Shown: positions 52,489-61,522 of the stretch, one piece after another | Numbering within the stretch: position 1 is the stretch's first letter | Layout of the letters: each line of letters starts with the position of its first letter | Assembly: GCF_023330665.1 (NCBI RefSeq) | Contig: NZ_CP097127.1 | Coordinates: forward strand, 1,240,001 to 1,304,000 | DNA from: Conexibacter sp. S30A1 | GTDB lineage: Bacteria; Actinomycetota; Thermoleophilia; Solirubrobacterales; Solirubrobacteraceae | DNA length: 64,000 nucleotides | Direction of reading: 5' to 3' | Translations under genes and position numbers: made by a program | Notes under the pieces: model-generated | Databases searched by the model: none | The model's input: only the letters and a program-made list of their open reading frames with translations | Told to the model about the DNA's origin: nothing

Positions 52489-54054
52489 GTAGGCGTTCAG
52501 TTCCCGGGTTCTCCGGGGTCGGAATCACAAAAGAGCTGGGAGCGCACCGCCGGCATGGTGGGCGGTGAACAGGTCTTTGAGATAGCTCAACAACGACCGG
52601 TGTTGAAGGCGGCAGGTCACCGACGCTGACAAGGATCGTTCGGTGAACCGCTCGCCGTCATCGGACTGGTTGCCGTGTGAGAGCTTGCGGTGGATAACCG
52701 GTCCGCGGAGGGACCGTTCGGCCGCATTGTTTGTCGGCGTGACGCCCGGCACGGTCACGAACGTCCACAACGCGGGCCAGAGCTTGATCAAGTTCTTCGC
52801 GAACCGACGATGAAGCCGATGGTGTTTGCCGCCATCAGCGGCGTGCTCAAGAAGCTCACGTAGCCTGGTCTGGACCGGCGTCATGTCACTGATCAGTCGG
52901 TCACGATCTTGATGATCGACATAACCATGCCATGCACGGAACAGTGCTTCGGTCAACGCCAGACCCGCTTCCCCGAACTCTTTCTGGACCGATAGCCCTT
53001 CTGAGTGGAACCTGAAATCACGCTGCAGGTGTGACCAGCACACCTGGCGTTGTTCTGGGCTCAGCAGGTCATATGCCCACCAACGGTCCGATGTCACGAC
53101 ACCTGCGAACTCGGGTCCGAGCAGCGCCTCAAGCCGGTCCCGGTGTCGGTCCTCAACAATCCGGAATACCGCACCGTTGGGAGTGCTGGCGGTCCACATC
53201 GTGCGGTTCTCGCCTTTCAGATACCAGCCCGTTTCGTCAACGTTGACCGCCTCAGAAGCCAGCACCTGTTTGATCAAACGCTCATGCGGCGCGTCAAGCA
53301 GCGTCGAGGCGCGCTGGCAGATCTGATCGATCGCGCCAACCGAGATATCGACCCCGAAGAACTCTGAGAGGAGCTCTGACATGTCCCGCCGCGATATCCG
53401 GTTACGGACCGTCAACGCGACGACCACGGCCTGCAATGCCGGCCCGAACACGGACTCGCCAACAATCCCAAGCTTCGCTCGAGTGCGTGTCCGACACTCC
53501 GAGCATCGCAGTCGGTGAGTGCGATGCTCAACATGAAATACCGCTGTGGCCGGCAGTTCTGTGACCTGGTGGCGTCCGGGGCCGTGACGGGGGACCTTCT
53601 CCGCGTCACTGAACTCACGCTCACACCCAGAGCACCGGTCCGGGTAATGGTCAATGATCTCGGACATCTCCTCCACATCCAACAGCTTGCGCCCAGACCC
53701 CCGATGGCCTGGCTGGCCGCCGGCCTCGCGTTTCTGACCGGCCCGTTTCTGAAGCTCTTTCGCTTTCTCCCGCGCCTCAGCGCGACGCTGCTGCCGGGTC
53801 TTGGGCGTGTCCGCCGACGGCGGCTGGGACCCGGTCCGAGAACTCGGACCGGTCTTCTGCTCCAACGCTACGAGTCGCTGCTCCAGCCGGACTTGGCGGT
53901 CAGCGATCCGCATCAGAAACTCGACGCACGCCTCCCGGCCCCGGTCATAGATCGCTTCGGCCTCGGCCTGGTCCATGACAACAAGTTCGCCACCCGCCTC
54001 CCCAACCCTCGCTATGAAAACCTACGCAGGCAAACCCAGGGACTGAACGCCTAC
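52489..54054 (-). mobile_element. IS66-family element, 1566 bp
   Basis: Imperfect 22-bp terminal inverted repeats (52489-52510 and 54033-54054; two mismatches; outer part GTAGGCGTTCAGT) enclose one transposase gene. A perfect 8-bp target duplication, CATAACCC, flanks it (52481-52488 and 54055-54062), as is usual for IS66. It lacks the accessory genes tnpA and tnpB. Confidence 0.9.
52525..53976 (-). CDS. tnpC: IS66-family transposase (TnpC)
   Basis: A 483-aa transposase. The N-terminal coiled region and basic GGQPGHRGSGRKL block, the zinc ribbon (CSGCEREF ... LRCSECRTRT), the DDE domain with NVDETGWYLKGENRTMW, VTSDRWWAYDLL and GVTPTNNAAERSLRG (Asp, Asp, Glu), and the C-terminal end are all present. 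It looks complete and active. Confidence 0.9.
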   Translation of the reverse strand: MDQAEAEAIYDRGREACVEFLMRIADRQVRLEQRLVALEQKTGPSSRTGSQPPSADTPKTRQQRRAEAREKAKELQKRAGQKREAGGQPGHRGSGRKLLDVEEMSEIIDHYPDRCSGCEREFSDAEKVPRHGPGRHQVTELPATAVFHVEHRTHRLRCSECRTRTRAKLGIVGESVFGPALQAVVVALTVRNRISRRDMSELLSEFFGVDISVGAIDQICQRASTLLDAPHERLIKQVLASEAVNVDETGWYLKGENRTMWTASTPNGAVFRIVEDRHRDRLEALLGPEFAGVVTSDRWWAYDLLSPEQRQVCWSHLQRDFRFHSEGLSVQKEFGEAGLALTEALFRAWHGYVDHQDRDRLISDMTPVQTRLRELLEHAADGGKHHRLHRRFAKNLIKLWPALWTFVTVPGVTPTNNAAERSLRGPVIHRKLSHGNQSDDGERFTERSLSASVTCRLQHRSLLSYLKDLFTAHHAGGALPALL

Positions 54055-54083
54055 CATAACCCCCGTATTTCCAGGGACTTCTG

Positions 54084-54129
54084 TAGTAGCGGGGGCAGGC
54101 TTCGAACCTGCGAGCTTCGGGTTATGAGC
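54084..54129 (-). repeat. Remnant of tRNA-fMet 3' end (probable attachment site)
   Basis: 46 nt match 57499-57544, the 3' half of the tRNA-fMet gene plus the bases just past its end, in the same orientation with two mismatches (T-arm and variable loop). It covers the anticodon loop, variable loop, T-arm and acceptor end, and lacks the 5' half. The next base begins the AbiEii stop codon. Such a partial tRNA facing an intact one is the mark of an element integrated at a tRNA 3' end. Confidence 0.75.
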
Positions 54130-55029
54130 TCAACTGATCCAGACCCGTTGTTGGGAGTCCCAAGTTCCGCGCGCCGTTCCGTCCAGAAGCGGATCGAGGA
54201 ACAGCCGCACGACATGCAGTGCCTCATCAAGCTCACGCGCGATGGGGAGCAGCGAGCGGCGAGCCTCGGCGGCGTAGCCGGTTTCCCAGAGGGTCCAGTC
54301 TGGAACGTCGAACCGTCCTGGCAGATTCACATTCCTGCGCGACGCCTCCGACTCAAGCGCCTTGATCTGCGGCTCGGCAGCTATGGCGGCGGCCAGGGAG
54401 ATCGCGACCAGATCAACCAGATCCCGGAAGCGTGTGGAAGGATTGTGCTTGTCCTGGCCGTAGCCGTCAAAGGTCGCGACGACCTTGTCCGCGACGTGAT
54501 CACAGAGGGGATAGACCCTGTACCCGCGTTGAGAGAAATCGGGAATCACAACCCGCGCGAGCGGAGGCATGTTCTCCGGTTGCCCCGTCATCGGTAGGTC
54601 GCTGCCGACAAGGTCCACGTGGAAGCTTGCCCAGACCTTGTCACCGACATAGGCATCGATCGGCAGCCGGACGCCGGCACCGCCATCCGAGCTGGCCTGG
54701 GTCGCGCCGACATCGAAGCGGAACCAATCTCCAAGATCCAACCTCGCGGCCTCTCGAAGCTCGGCCTCGATCAGTTCACGCTCCCCTTGGCGGTAGACGT
54801 CTATGTCCTTCGAGGCTCGCACGCCGATCTCACGAGCAAGCAGAGCTATCGCCCCCTTGACCACCCATCCGTTGTCAACCAAGTAGAGCCGCTCGAGGAG
54901 CCGGTCGTAGGCCATCTGTCGTTGGAGCTGTGGGAGCGCCCATCGACTCTCACTTGCCAGCTCCCGGAGTTTGTCCGTGAGAGCCCGGCGGAAATCGCCC
55001 GGAGTGTTGTAGGCCCCACGTCCGCTCAC
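54130..55029 (-). CDS. abiEii: AbiEii-family nucleotidyltransferase toxin
   Basis: 299 aa. WVVKGAIALLAREIG and VRASKDIDVYRQGE (Asp75, Asp77) form the nucleotidyltransferase site. YPLCDHVADKVVATFDGYG and RFRDLVDLVAISL are the later AbiEii motifs (the D.ADK and R.RD regions). In type IV toxin-antitoxin systems AbiEii halts growth on phage infection. GTG 55029 overlaps the antitoxin stop by 4 nt. Its stop abuts the tRNA remnant at 54084-54129. Confidence 0.85.
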   Translation of the reverse strand: MSGRGAYNTPGDFRRALTDKLRELASESRWALPQLQRQMAYDRLLERLYLVDNGWVVKGAIALLAREIGVRASKDIDVYRQGERELIEAELREAARLDLGDWFRFDVGATQASSDGGAGVRLPIDAYVGDKVWASFHVDLVGSDLPMTGQPENMPPLARVVIPDFSQRGYRVYPLCDHVADKVVATFDGYGQDKHNPSTRFRDLVDLVAISLAAAIAAEPQIKALESEASRRNVNLPGRFDVPDWTLWETGYAAEARRSLLPIARELDEALHVVRLFLDPLLDGTARGTWDSQQRVWIS

Positions 55030-55766
55030 GGCGCAGCACCTTCGCGAGATCGAGGTCTCGGCGCGCGCTCAATGTCGGCGGCGCGTTCATGGTGAGCTCG
55101 CGCCTGATTCACCCAGAAGTCCGTGTCGCCGTCGCCGACCAGATCGAGGAGCCACCGAAGCAGTCCGAGACCGTCGTGACGTCGGAGTCTGAATCGATGT
55201 GCATGACTGGCGAGCGCATCGGCGAAGGTCCCGGGATAGTCATACACCGAGCGAAGTGAGTCCGCGATGACGTGAGCCACCGACTCCGGATCCTCGTGCG
55301 CGTAGAGCAGATCCGAGGCGATCCGCGAGGGGCGCGTTACGGGCAGTCCTCTGAGGCGGATCCACTCGTCGTCAGCGAGCCGCCGAGTGTGGAGTCTGAT
55401 GTCCCGATGTCGCGACTGCCGCCGGCCGCTAACCGTGAAGTCATGGACGTCAGCGGCAAGGTGGCCGAGCCCGTACATCTCCGCGGCCGATCGATGGGAG
55501 ACGACCCCGTCACCGGGTTCGCGTTCCCAAGCTGGTATCCCCGGTGCGAGCTGCAGCCATGCGGCGCGCAGCCCCAGGTGGTCAGGCTCGGGAGCACCAG
55601 CGAGCTGGTAGACGCCGTACCCAACGCGACGGAGCTCGCGTGCGGAGCCAATGAGCCTCTCCCAGGTGGTCTCTGGGATGCCAAGCTCGCGCGCTTGCCG
55701 GCGCGTGATGAGTCCCCATTGCTCTTCGGCCACGGAGGCAACACGTGCTCGAGGAGTTTCACTCAT
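55026..55766 (-). CDS. abiEi: AbiEi-family antitoxin/transcriptional autorepressor
   Basis: 246 aa. The N-terminal winged helix EQWGLITRRQARELGIPETT then WERLIGSARELRRVGYGVYQLAGA is the AbiEi DNA-binding domain. The C-terminal antitoxin domain contains GLPVTRPSRIASDLLYAHED. AbiEi represses its own promoter and blocks AbiEii. ATG 55766 is chosen; an upstream in-frame GTG or ATG at 55787 is less likely because it falls inside the first operator. Confidence 0.85.
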   Translation of the reverse strand: MSETPRARVASVAEEQWGLITRRQARELGIPETTWERLIGSARELRRVGYGVYQLAGAPEPDHLGLRAAWLQLAPGIPAWEREPGDGVVSHRSAAEMYGLGHLAADVHDFTVSGRRQSRHRDIRLHTRRLADDEWIRLRGLPVTRPSRIASDLLYAHEDPESVAHVIADSLRSVYDYPGTFADALASHAHRFRLRRHDGLGLLRWLLDLVGDGDTDFWVNQARAHHERAADIERAPRPRSREGAAP

Positions 55767-55781
55767 AACTACCACATTACA

Positions 55782-55795
55782 CCCCATATCTGGGG
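55782..55795 (-). promoter_or_regulatory. Operator-like inverted repeat 1 of the abiE promoter
   Basis: CCCCA-TATC-TGGGG, 16 nt before the abiEi ATG on the minus strand. It resembles the repeat at 55835-55848 in arm length (5 bp) and 4-nt spacer. AbiEi proteins bind paired inverted repeats in their own promoters (known for the family). Confidence 0.6.
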
Positions 55796-55834
55796 GAATT
55801 TGAAGTGGCTGGCGCGTCCATGACTACTTTACCC

Positions 55835-55848
55835 CCCACATTCGTGGG
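55835..55848 (-). promoter_or_regulatory. Operator-like inverted repeat 2 of the abiE promoter
   Basis: CCCAC-ATTC-GTGGG, 53 bp (centre to centre) from the first repeat, about five helical turns. Both repeats are embedded in the same C-run/G-run context. They would position two AbiEi molecules on one face of the DNA. Confidence 0.6.
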
Positions 55849-55934
55849 TCTTCGCGCTACAGCAAGTCGTTAGACCCTTACCCCCTCAGCGATGACGGCG
55901 CCGCAGACGACGTCGCAAAACATGCTGCGGACTC

Positions 55935-56336
55935 GTGATGGGCAACGTGAGCGCGCCGACGCGACTTCCGCGAGACGGTCGGTGGCTGCCAAGTGCAGTG
56001 CCCGACGTGCTGATCAAGCTCGACGGCAATGATCAGATTGCTGATTGCCGCCTGGAGCGCCCTCTCGAGCCGCGCGACATCAACACGCTGGCCGAGGCCG
56101 CGAGCTCCCTCCCGTGGAGCGGCCAGACTCTCGTGAACTGGAAGAAGAAGAACCCGACCTTCCCGCTCAAGAAGATGGGCGGTCAATGGGTCGTGATCCC
56201 GCCGTTTCTCGACGCATTTCTGCTTCATGGACATGCTGCAGAACGTTCGGGGAAACAAACCGAAGGTCGCCAAACGGCCCCAAAAGTGTTAACCACGGCG
56301 TGTTTGTCCACCAGACCGGTCGAGATCAAAAGAAAA
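55935..56336 (+). pseudogene. HTH (AlpA/excisionase-like) gene cut near its 3' end by IS1595
   Basis: 134 residues up to the insertion. LEPRDINTLAEAASSLPWSG, QTLVNWKKKNPTFPLKKMGG and QWVVIPPFLDAFLLHG make an HTH of the kind seen in AlpA and excisionase proteins. Without the IS the frame would continue with four residues after the target duplication (RPCR) to TGA at 57485-57487, giving 138 aa; as it stands it reads into the IS to 56624. Start GTG 55935 or ATG 55938. Could regulate excision of the AbiE island. Loss of only four C-terminal codons may be tolerated. Confidence 0.6.
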
Positions 56337-57464
56337 ACGGGTCCTCCATCTCAGTGCAGTAGTCTGGGCCGATCTCTCGCGATTCGCCACGGGTTGGCGT
56401 GGACTATCCCGGCTCTGATGCCGCGCTGCGCGCGTGGTTCCCGACTGACGCAGCCTGTCTGGACTATCTCGACTGGCTGCGCTGGCCTGAGGGGTTTCGC
56501 TGTCCGATCTGTCGCGGTGAGCAGGCGTGGAAGCTCGATGATGGCCGCTGGTCCTGTGGGCGCTGTGGTCGTCGTGTGTCCGCTACGGCGAACACGATCT
56601 TTCACGGAACGCGTACGCCGCTGACGGTGTGGTTCGCGGCGGGCTGGATGATGGTCAGCCAGAAGCATGGGATCTCCGCACTCGGACTCAAGCGGACCCT
56701 CGCGATCGGGTCCGAGCAAACGGCGTGGGCGATGCTTTACCGCTACCGGACAGCGATGGTGCGCCCGGGACGCGAGCGGCTGGGAGGTGTCGTGGAGGTC
56801 GACGAAACGGTGTTCGGCGCCCCAGCGCCGGGTCGTCGTGGCCGCGGCGCAGCAGGCAAGACGATCGTGGAGATCGCTGTGGAGCAAGGCGATCGCGGCA
56901 TCGGGCGCTGTCGCATGCACGTGATCGAGAAGATCGACACCGCCGCGATCAGAGAGTTCCTGCTGGCCCATGTCGAACCTGGAGCGATCGTCCTGACTGA
57001 CGGGCTCAAAAGTTACGGGCCAGCCTGCGGCGGCGACGATGAGCATCGCCCTGAGCCGGTCGGGCCCTCAGGCATGCAAGCCCACGAGCTGCTGCCAGCC
57101 GTACATCGTGTCGCAGCGCTGGCCAAACGCTGGCTGCTTGGTACACATCAGGGCGCCGTCAAGCCAGAGCACCTACAGGCCTACCTCGACGAGTTCACAT
57201 TCCGCTTCAACCGTCGTCACTCACGCTCGCGCGGGATGCTGTTCTATCGGCTCCTCGAACACGCCGTGCAGAGCGAACGCCGCACCTACCGCTCCCTCAC
57301 CGCCGACAGCACCGCGGGCACACGACGGTCGCCAACCCCGCCACCCGCTGACAAGCGCGTCAGGCCACCGAGCCTCGCCGGCGTCCCGCTCGACCGCCCA
57401 TGGCGACCCGAACGCTAAACGTCCTGCAAATCGCGAGGTTACTGCACTGAGATGGAGGACCTGT
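56337..57464 (+). mobile_element. IS1595-family element C, 1128 bp
   Basis: The terminal inverted repeats run inward from ACGGGTCCTCCATC (56337 on) and its near-complement ending at 57464, over about 25 nt with one mismatch. A perfect 8-bp target duplication AAAGAAAA (56329-56336 and 57465-57472) flanks it, as expected for IS1595. It is nearly identical to element D at 60409 (two amino acid differences in the transposase). Confidence 0.92.
56399..57418 (+). CDS. IS1595-family transposase (copy C)
   Basis: A 339-aa transposase. The N-terminal zinc ribbon FRCPICRGEQAW ... WSCGRCGRR, then the DDE region with VVEVDETVFGAP (Asp), IVLTDGLKSYGP (Asp), HRVAALAKRWLLGTHQG and LDEFTFRFNRRHS. GTG start at 56399, 62 nt inside the element. 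Looks intact. Confidence 0.9.
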   Translation: MDYPGSDAALRAWFPTDAACLDYLDWLRWPEGFRCPICRGEQAWKLDDGRWSCGRCGRRVSATANTIFHGTRTPLTVWFAAGWMMVSQKHGISALGLKRTLAIGSEQTAWAMLYRYRTAMVRPGRERLGGVVEVDETVFGAPAPGRRGRGAAGKTIVEIAVEQGDRGIGRCRMHVIEKIDTAAIREFLLAHVEPGAIVLTDGLKSYGPACGGDDEHRPEPVGPSGMQAHELLPAVHRVAALAKRWLLGTHQGAVKPEHLQAYLDEFTFRFNRRHSRSRGMLFYRLLEHAVQSERRTYRSLTADSTAGTRRSPTPPPADKRVRPPSLAGVPLDRPWRPER

Positions 57465-57465
57465 A

Positions 57466-57495
57466 AAGAAAAAGGCCCTGCAGATGAGGGCCTTT
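57466..57495 (-). terminator. Rho-independent terminator of tRNA-fMet
   Basis: On the minus strand the arms AAAGGCCCT and AGGGCCTTT with a 7-nt loop are followed by TTTTTCTTT. The T-tract is the 8-bp target of IS1595 element C, so the insertion duplicated it and left the terminator working. Confidence 0.75.
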
Positions 57496-57501
57496 ACTTA
57501 G

Positions 57502-57575
<74 letters not shown>

Positions 57576-57788
57576 GCTGAACACATATTCATAGCAGATT
57601 GTGGCCCGAATCCCAGCAGGCGGGTCGGGCATCACGACGAGAAAAGACCGCCAGCCGGCAGTCAAGGTAAGGTCGACGGTACGCGCTCATACCACGCGGC
57701 CTGGCCCAGGACGCTCTCGAGGCGAACCACATAACGGCCGCATGGAGTGTATGTTGCGGGACGCATTGTCCAACCTAGAGGAGGCATT

Positions 57789-58820
57789 GTGAAGGCTCTC
57801 GTCAAGGAGCGAGCTGAGCCGGGGTTGTGGTTGCGCGAGGTGGAGGTTCCCCCCGTCGGCCCTGACGATGTCCTGATCCGCGTTCTGCGCACGGGGATCT
57901 GCGGCACCGATCTTCACATCTATGCGTGGGACGAGTGGGCTGCGCGCACGGTGCCGACGCCGCTTGTGATTGGTCATGAATTCGTTGGTGAGATCGTGGA
58001 GGTCGGCTCAGCCGTGCGCAGTCATGTCGTCGGGGAGATCGTCAGCGGGGAGGGTCATATCGTCTGTGGCCGCTGCCGGAACTGCATGGCGGGCCGCCGG
58101 CATCTGTGTGCGCACACGCGTGGGCTCGGCGTGGAGCGACCTGGCGCTTTTGCCGAGTTCGTGTCGCTGCCGGTGGCGAATGTCTGGCATCACGCGGACG
58201 GAATCGATCGCGACGTAGCGGCGATCTTCGATCCCTTCGGGAACGCGGTTCACACTGCGACGGCGTTTCCCGTGCTCGGCGAAGACGTGCTGATCACGGG
58301 GGCCGGCCCAATCGGGATCATGGCCGCGGCGGTTGCCCGTCATGCGGGCGCCCGGCATGTGGTCGTGACCGACGTGAATCCGCGCCGTTTGGAGCTTGCC
58401 AGGAAGGTTGGCGTGACCCGGGCTGTCAGCGTGCTGGAGGAGAGACTTGCGGACGTTCAGCGCGAGCTTGGGATGGAGGAGGGCTTCGACATCGGGCTCG
58501 AGATGTCGGGCAGCGCCGATGCGATCCGAGACATGCTCGCCCAGGTGTGCCACGGTGCGCGGATCGCGCTGCTTGGGATCCCGCCCGGTGAGGTGGCGAT
58601 CGACTGGAACGAGGTCGTGTTCAAGGGCCTGACGCTTCGCGGGATCTACGGCCGGGAGATGTACGAGACCTGGTATCTGATGACGGTTATGCTCCAGTCC
58701 GGCCTCGACATCAGCCCGGTGATCACGGACCGCTTCAGCGCGACGGAGTTCGAGGAGGCGTTCGCGACCGCGGCGAACGGAGCCTCGGGCAAGGTGATCC
58801 TCGACTGGGAGGCAATCTGA
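57789..58820 (+). CDS. tdh: L-threonine 3-dehydrogenase
   Basis: A 343-aa zinc-dependent medium-chain dehydrogenase. Catalytic zinc Cys in [15 protein letters not shown] and His in [12 protein letters not shown]; structural zinc [18 protein letters not shown] site [20 protein letters not shown]. It oxidises threonine to 2-amino-3-ketobutyrate for the next enzyme. GTG 57789 follows an excellent GAGGAGG site; the open frame continues upstream to 57747 without support. It shares one base with kbl (TGATG). Confidence 0.95.
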   Translation: MKALVKERAEPGLWLREVEVPPVGPDDVLIRVLRTGICGTDLHIYAWDEWAARTVPTPLVIGHEFVGEIVEVGSAVRSHVVGEIVSGEGHIVCGRCRNCMAGRRHLCAHTRGLGVERPGAFAEFVSLPVANVWHHADGIDRDVAAIFDPFGNAVHTATAFPVLGEDVLITGAGPIGIMAAAVARHAGARHVVVTDVNPRRLELARKVGVTRAVSVLEERLADVQRELGMEEGFDIGLEMSGSADAIRDMLAQVCHGARIALLGIPPGEVAIDWNEVVFKGLTLRGIYGREMYETWYLMTVMLQSGLDISPVITDRFSATEFEEAFATAANGASGKVILDWEAI

Positions 58821-59986
58821 TGTCTGTACTCGACGAGCTTCAGACCGAGATCTCCGAGATCCAAAAGGCGGGCCTGTACAAGCGAGAGCGGTTGATCGCG
58901 ACACCGCAGAACGCGCGGATCGGCCTGCGAGGCACACGGCCGGTGCTCAACCTGTGCGCGAACAATTACCTCGGGCTCGCCGACCACCCGGAGGTGCTCG
59001 CGGCAGCGCACGAGGCACTGGACCGTTGGGGCTTCGGACTAGCGTCGGTGCGGTTCATCTGTGGCACCCAAGAGATCCACAAGCAGCTGGAGGAGCGGCT
59101 GTCTGAATTCCTCGGGACAGAGGACACGATCCTGTATGGCTCCTGCTTTGACGCGAACGGCGGGCTGTTCGAGGTGCTGCTCGACGAGCGGGACGCGGTG
59201 ATCTCGGACGCGCTCAATCACGCCTCGGTCATCGACGGCATCCGGCTGTGCAAAGCGCGCAGGCTGCGTTACGCAAACCGCGACCTCGAGGAGCTCGAGG
59301 CCCGGCTGAAGGAGGCGGCGGGCGCACGGCGGATCCTGATCGCGACCGACGGCGTGTTCTCCATGGATGGCTACCTTGCGCCGCTCGACGGGATTTGCGA
59401 CCTGGCTGAGAAGTACGGCGCGCTGGTGATGGTCGATGACTCGCACGCCGTCGGGTTCATCGGGCCGACGGGTCGCGGCACCCCCGAACACTGCGGCGTG
59501 ACCGACCGCGTCGACGTGATCACCGGCACGCTGGGTAAGGCGCTCGGCGGTGCGACGGGCGGCTATGCGAGCGGGCGCAGCGAGATCATCGAGCTGCTGC
59601 GACAGCGGTCACGCCCGTACCTGTTCTCCAACAGCGTCGCGCCGCCCGTGGTCGCTGCCTCATTGAAGGTGCTCGATCTGCTGGAGGAAAGCGGCGACCT
59701 CCGCGTCCGACTACGCGATAACGCGACAAGGTTTCGCGGCGCGATGACGGAGGCCGGATTCGATGTGCTTCCGGGCGAGCACCCGATCGTCCCGATCATG
59801 TACGGCGAGGCGAACGCCGCGGCGGCGGCCGCCGAACGGCTGCTGGAGCTCGGTCTATACGTGATCGCGTTCTCCTACCCTGTTGTGCCGCGCGGCAAAG
59901 CGCGGATCCGCACGCAGCTGTCGGCGGCCCACACCACCGAGGACGTCGACTTCGCGGTCGAGTGCTTCAACGCGTCGCGCGGCTGA
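58820..59986 (+). CDS. kbl: Glycine C-acetyltransferase (2-amino-3-ketobutyrate CoA ligase)
   Basis: A 388-aa PLP enzyme of the alpha-oxoamine synthase family. The [45 protein letters not shown] and [18 protein letters not shown] (PLP Lys) motifs are present. It splits 2-amino-3-ketobutyrate with CoA to glycine and acetyl-CoA, completing threonine breakdown begun by Tdh. Translation is coupled to tdh. Confidence 0.95.
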   Translation: MSVLDELQTEISEIQKAGLYKRERLIATPQNARIGLRGTRPVLNLCANNYLGLADHPEVLAAAHEALDRWGFGLASVRFICGTQEIHKQLEERLSEFLGTEDTILYGSCFDANGGLFEVLLDERDAVISDALNHASVIDGIRLCKARRLRYANRDLEELEARLKEAAGARRILIATDGVFSMDGYLAPLDGICDLAEKYGALVMVDDSHAVGFIGPTGRGTPEHCGVTDRVDVITGTLGKALGGATGGYASGRSEIIELLRQRSRPYLFSNSVAPPVVAASLKVLDLLEESGDLRVRLRDNATRFRGAMTEAGFDVLPGEHPIVPIMYGEANAAAAAAERLLELGLYVIAFSYPVVPRGKARIRTQLSAAHTTEDVDFAVECFNASRG

Positions 59987-60408
59987 TAGCGCTCAACGCG
60001 CTTGAACACCGACTAGCTCGTCGCGCTTGGCGTCACCGTGGCGTGGTCGCTCTGGCCACAAAACGCGGGACTTTTCACGCCGAGCCGTAAGTTCGGTCGC
60101 GGGCAAGCCGCGATCGCAGTTGGCCGATCATCTGTGATCGGCGACATCACTTCCGCAGTTGGTGGGCGCAAGGCTTTCCTGAATTGCCCGTAGTTATGGG
60201 ATTGGGTAGGCGCCGGGCTCACCCCGACAGCCTGATCTGACCGAGATGTGGCCCCCGGGCCGCCCGCACGCCAGGTCCGGGAACCAGCGGCTCAGTTTGC
60301 GACGTGCTCGAGCACCGCTGCGGCGGCGCCGGTCATGAGGCTGTCCCACGGATGCGACCAGTGGATTACGAACTCGCTGATCCCTGCCTGCTCAGGGTTA
60401 TTGTCAAA
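59987..60408. other. Interval of about 420 nt before the IS nest
   Basis: No gene is supported. A perfect 8-bp inverted repeat (GCCGATCA-TCTG-TGATCGGC, 60123-60142) is present. The right end (60366-60408, read on the minus strand) continues the IS256-type transposase frame interrupted by IS1595 element D, giving HLTITLSRQGSASS and then TAA at 60366-60368. Confidence 0.5.
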
Positions 60409-60470
60409 ACGGGTCCTCCATCTCAGTGCAGTAGTCTGGGCCGATCTCTCGCGATTCGCCACGGGTTGGC

Positions 60471-61490
60471 GTGGACTATCCCGGCTCTGATGCCGCGCTG
60501 CGCGCGTGGTTCCCGACTGACGCAGCCTGTCTGGACTATCTCGACTGGCTGCGCTGGCCTGAGGGGTTTCGCTGTCCGATCTGTCGCGGTGAGCAGGCGT
60601 GGAAGCTCGATGATGGCCGCTGGTCCTGTGGGCGCTGTGGTCGTCGTGTGTCCGCTACGGCGAACACGATCTTTCACGGAACGCGTACGCCGCTGACGGT
60701 GTGGTTCGCGGCGGGCTGGATGATGGTCAGCGGGAAGCATGGGATCTCCGCACTCGGACTCAAGCGGACCCTCGCGATCGGGTCCGAGCAAACGGCGTGG
60801 GCGATGCTTTACCGCTACCGGACAGCGATGGTGCGCCCGGGACGCGAGCGGCTGGGAGGTGTCGTGGAGGTCGACGAAACGGTGTTCGGCGCCCCAGCGC
60901 CGGGTCGTCGTGGCCGCGGCGCAGCAGGCAAGACGATCGTGGAGATCGCTGTGGAGCAAGGCGATCGCGGCATCGGGCGCTGTCGCATGCACGTGATCGA
61001 GAAGATCGACACCGCCGCGATCAGAGAGTTCCTGCTGGCCCATGTCGAACCTGGAGCGATCGTCCTGACTGACGGGCTCAAAAGTTACGGGCCAGCCTGC
61101 GGCGGCGACTATGAGCATCGCCCTGAGCCGGTCGGGCCCTCAGGCATGCAAGCCCACGAGCTGCTGCCAGCCGTACATCGTGTCGCAGCGCTGGCCAAAC
61201 GCTGGCTGCTTGGTACACATCAGGGCGCCGTCAAGCCAGAGCACCTACAGGCCTACCTCGACGAGTTCACATTCCGCTTCAACCGTCGTCACTCACGCTC
61301 GCGCGGGATGCTGTTCTATCGGCTCCTCGAACACGCCGTGCAGAGCGAACGCCGCACCTACCGCTCCCTCACCGCCGACAGCACCGCGGGCACACGACGG
61401 TCGCCAACCCCGCCACCCGCTGACAAGCGCGTCAGGCCACCGAGCCTCGCCGGCGTCCCGCTCGACCGCCCATGGCGACCCGAACGCTAA
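60471..61490 (+). CDS. IS1595-family transposase (copy D)
   Basis: 339 aa, identical to copy C except for Q to G in VSGKHGIS and D to Y in GGDYEH. The zinc ribbon and DDE motifs are intact. The gene itself is unbroken, but the element's right end is split, so the element should not be able to move unless the nested IS is excised. Confidence 0.9.
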   Translation: MDYPGSDAALRAWFPTDAACLDYLDWLRWPEGFRCPICRGEQAWKLDDGRWSCGRCGRRVSATANTIFHGTRTPLTVWFAAGWMMVSGKHGISALGLKRTLAIGSEQTAWAMLYRYRTAMVRPGRERLGGVVEVDETVFGAPAPGRRGRGAAGKTIVEIAVEQGDRGIGRCRMHVIEKIDTAAIREFLLAHVEPGAIVLTDGLKSYGPACGGDYEHRPEPVGPSGMQAHELLPAVHRVAALAKRWLLGTHQGAVKPEHLQAYLDEFTFRFNRRHSRSRGMLFYRLLEHAVQSERRTYRSLTADSTAGTRRSPTPPPADKRVRPPSLAGVPLDRPWRPER

Positions 61491-61522
61491 ACGTGCTGCA
61501 AATCGCGAGGTTACTGCACTGA

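Noticed and set aside
52476..52510. A tRNA-like word CTCATAACCCG followed by a GTTC-like stretch
   Set aside because: It is produced by the junction of the 8-bp IS66 target duplication (CATAACCC) with the IS66 terminal repeat; no stems pair.
55935..56624. A 229-aa open frame that joins the HTH protein to Arg-rich sequence
   Set aside because: The last 95 residues are read out of frame through the IS1595 element; the original gene ended a few codons after 56336.
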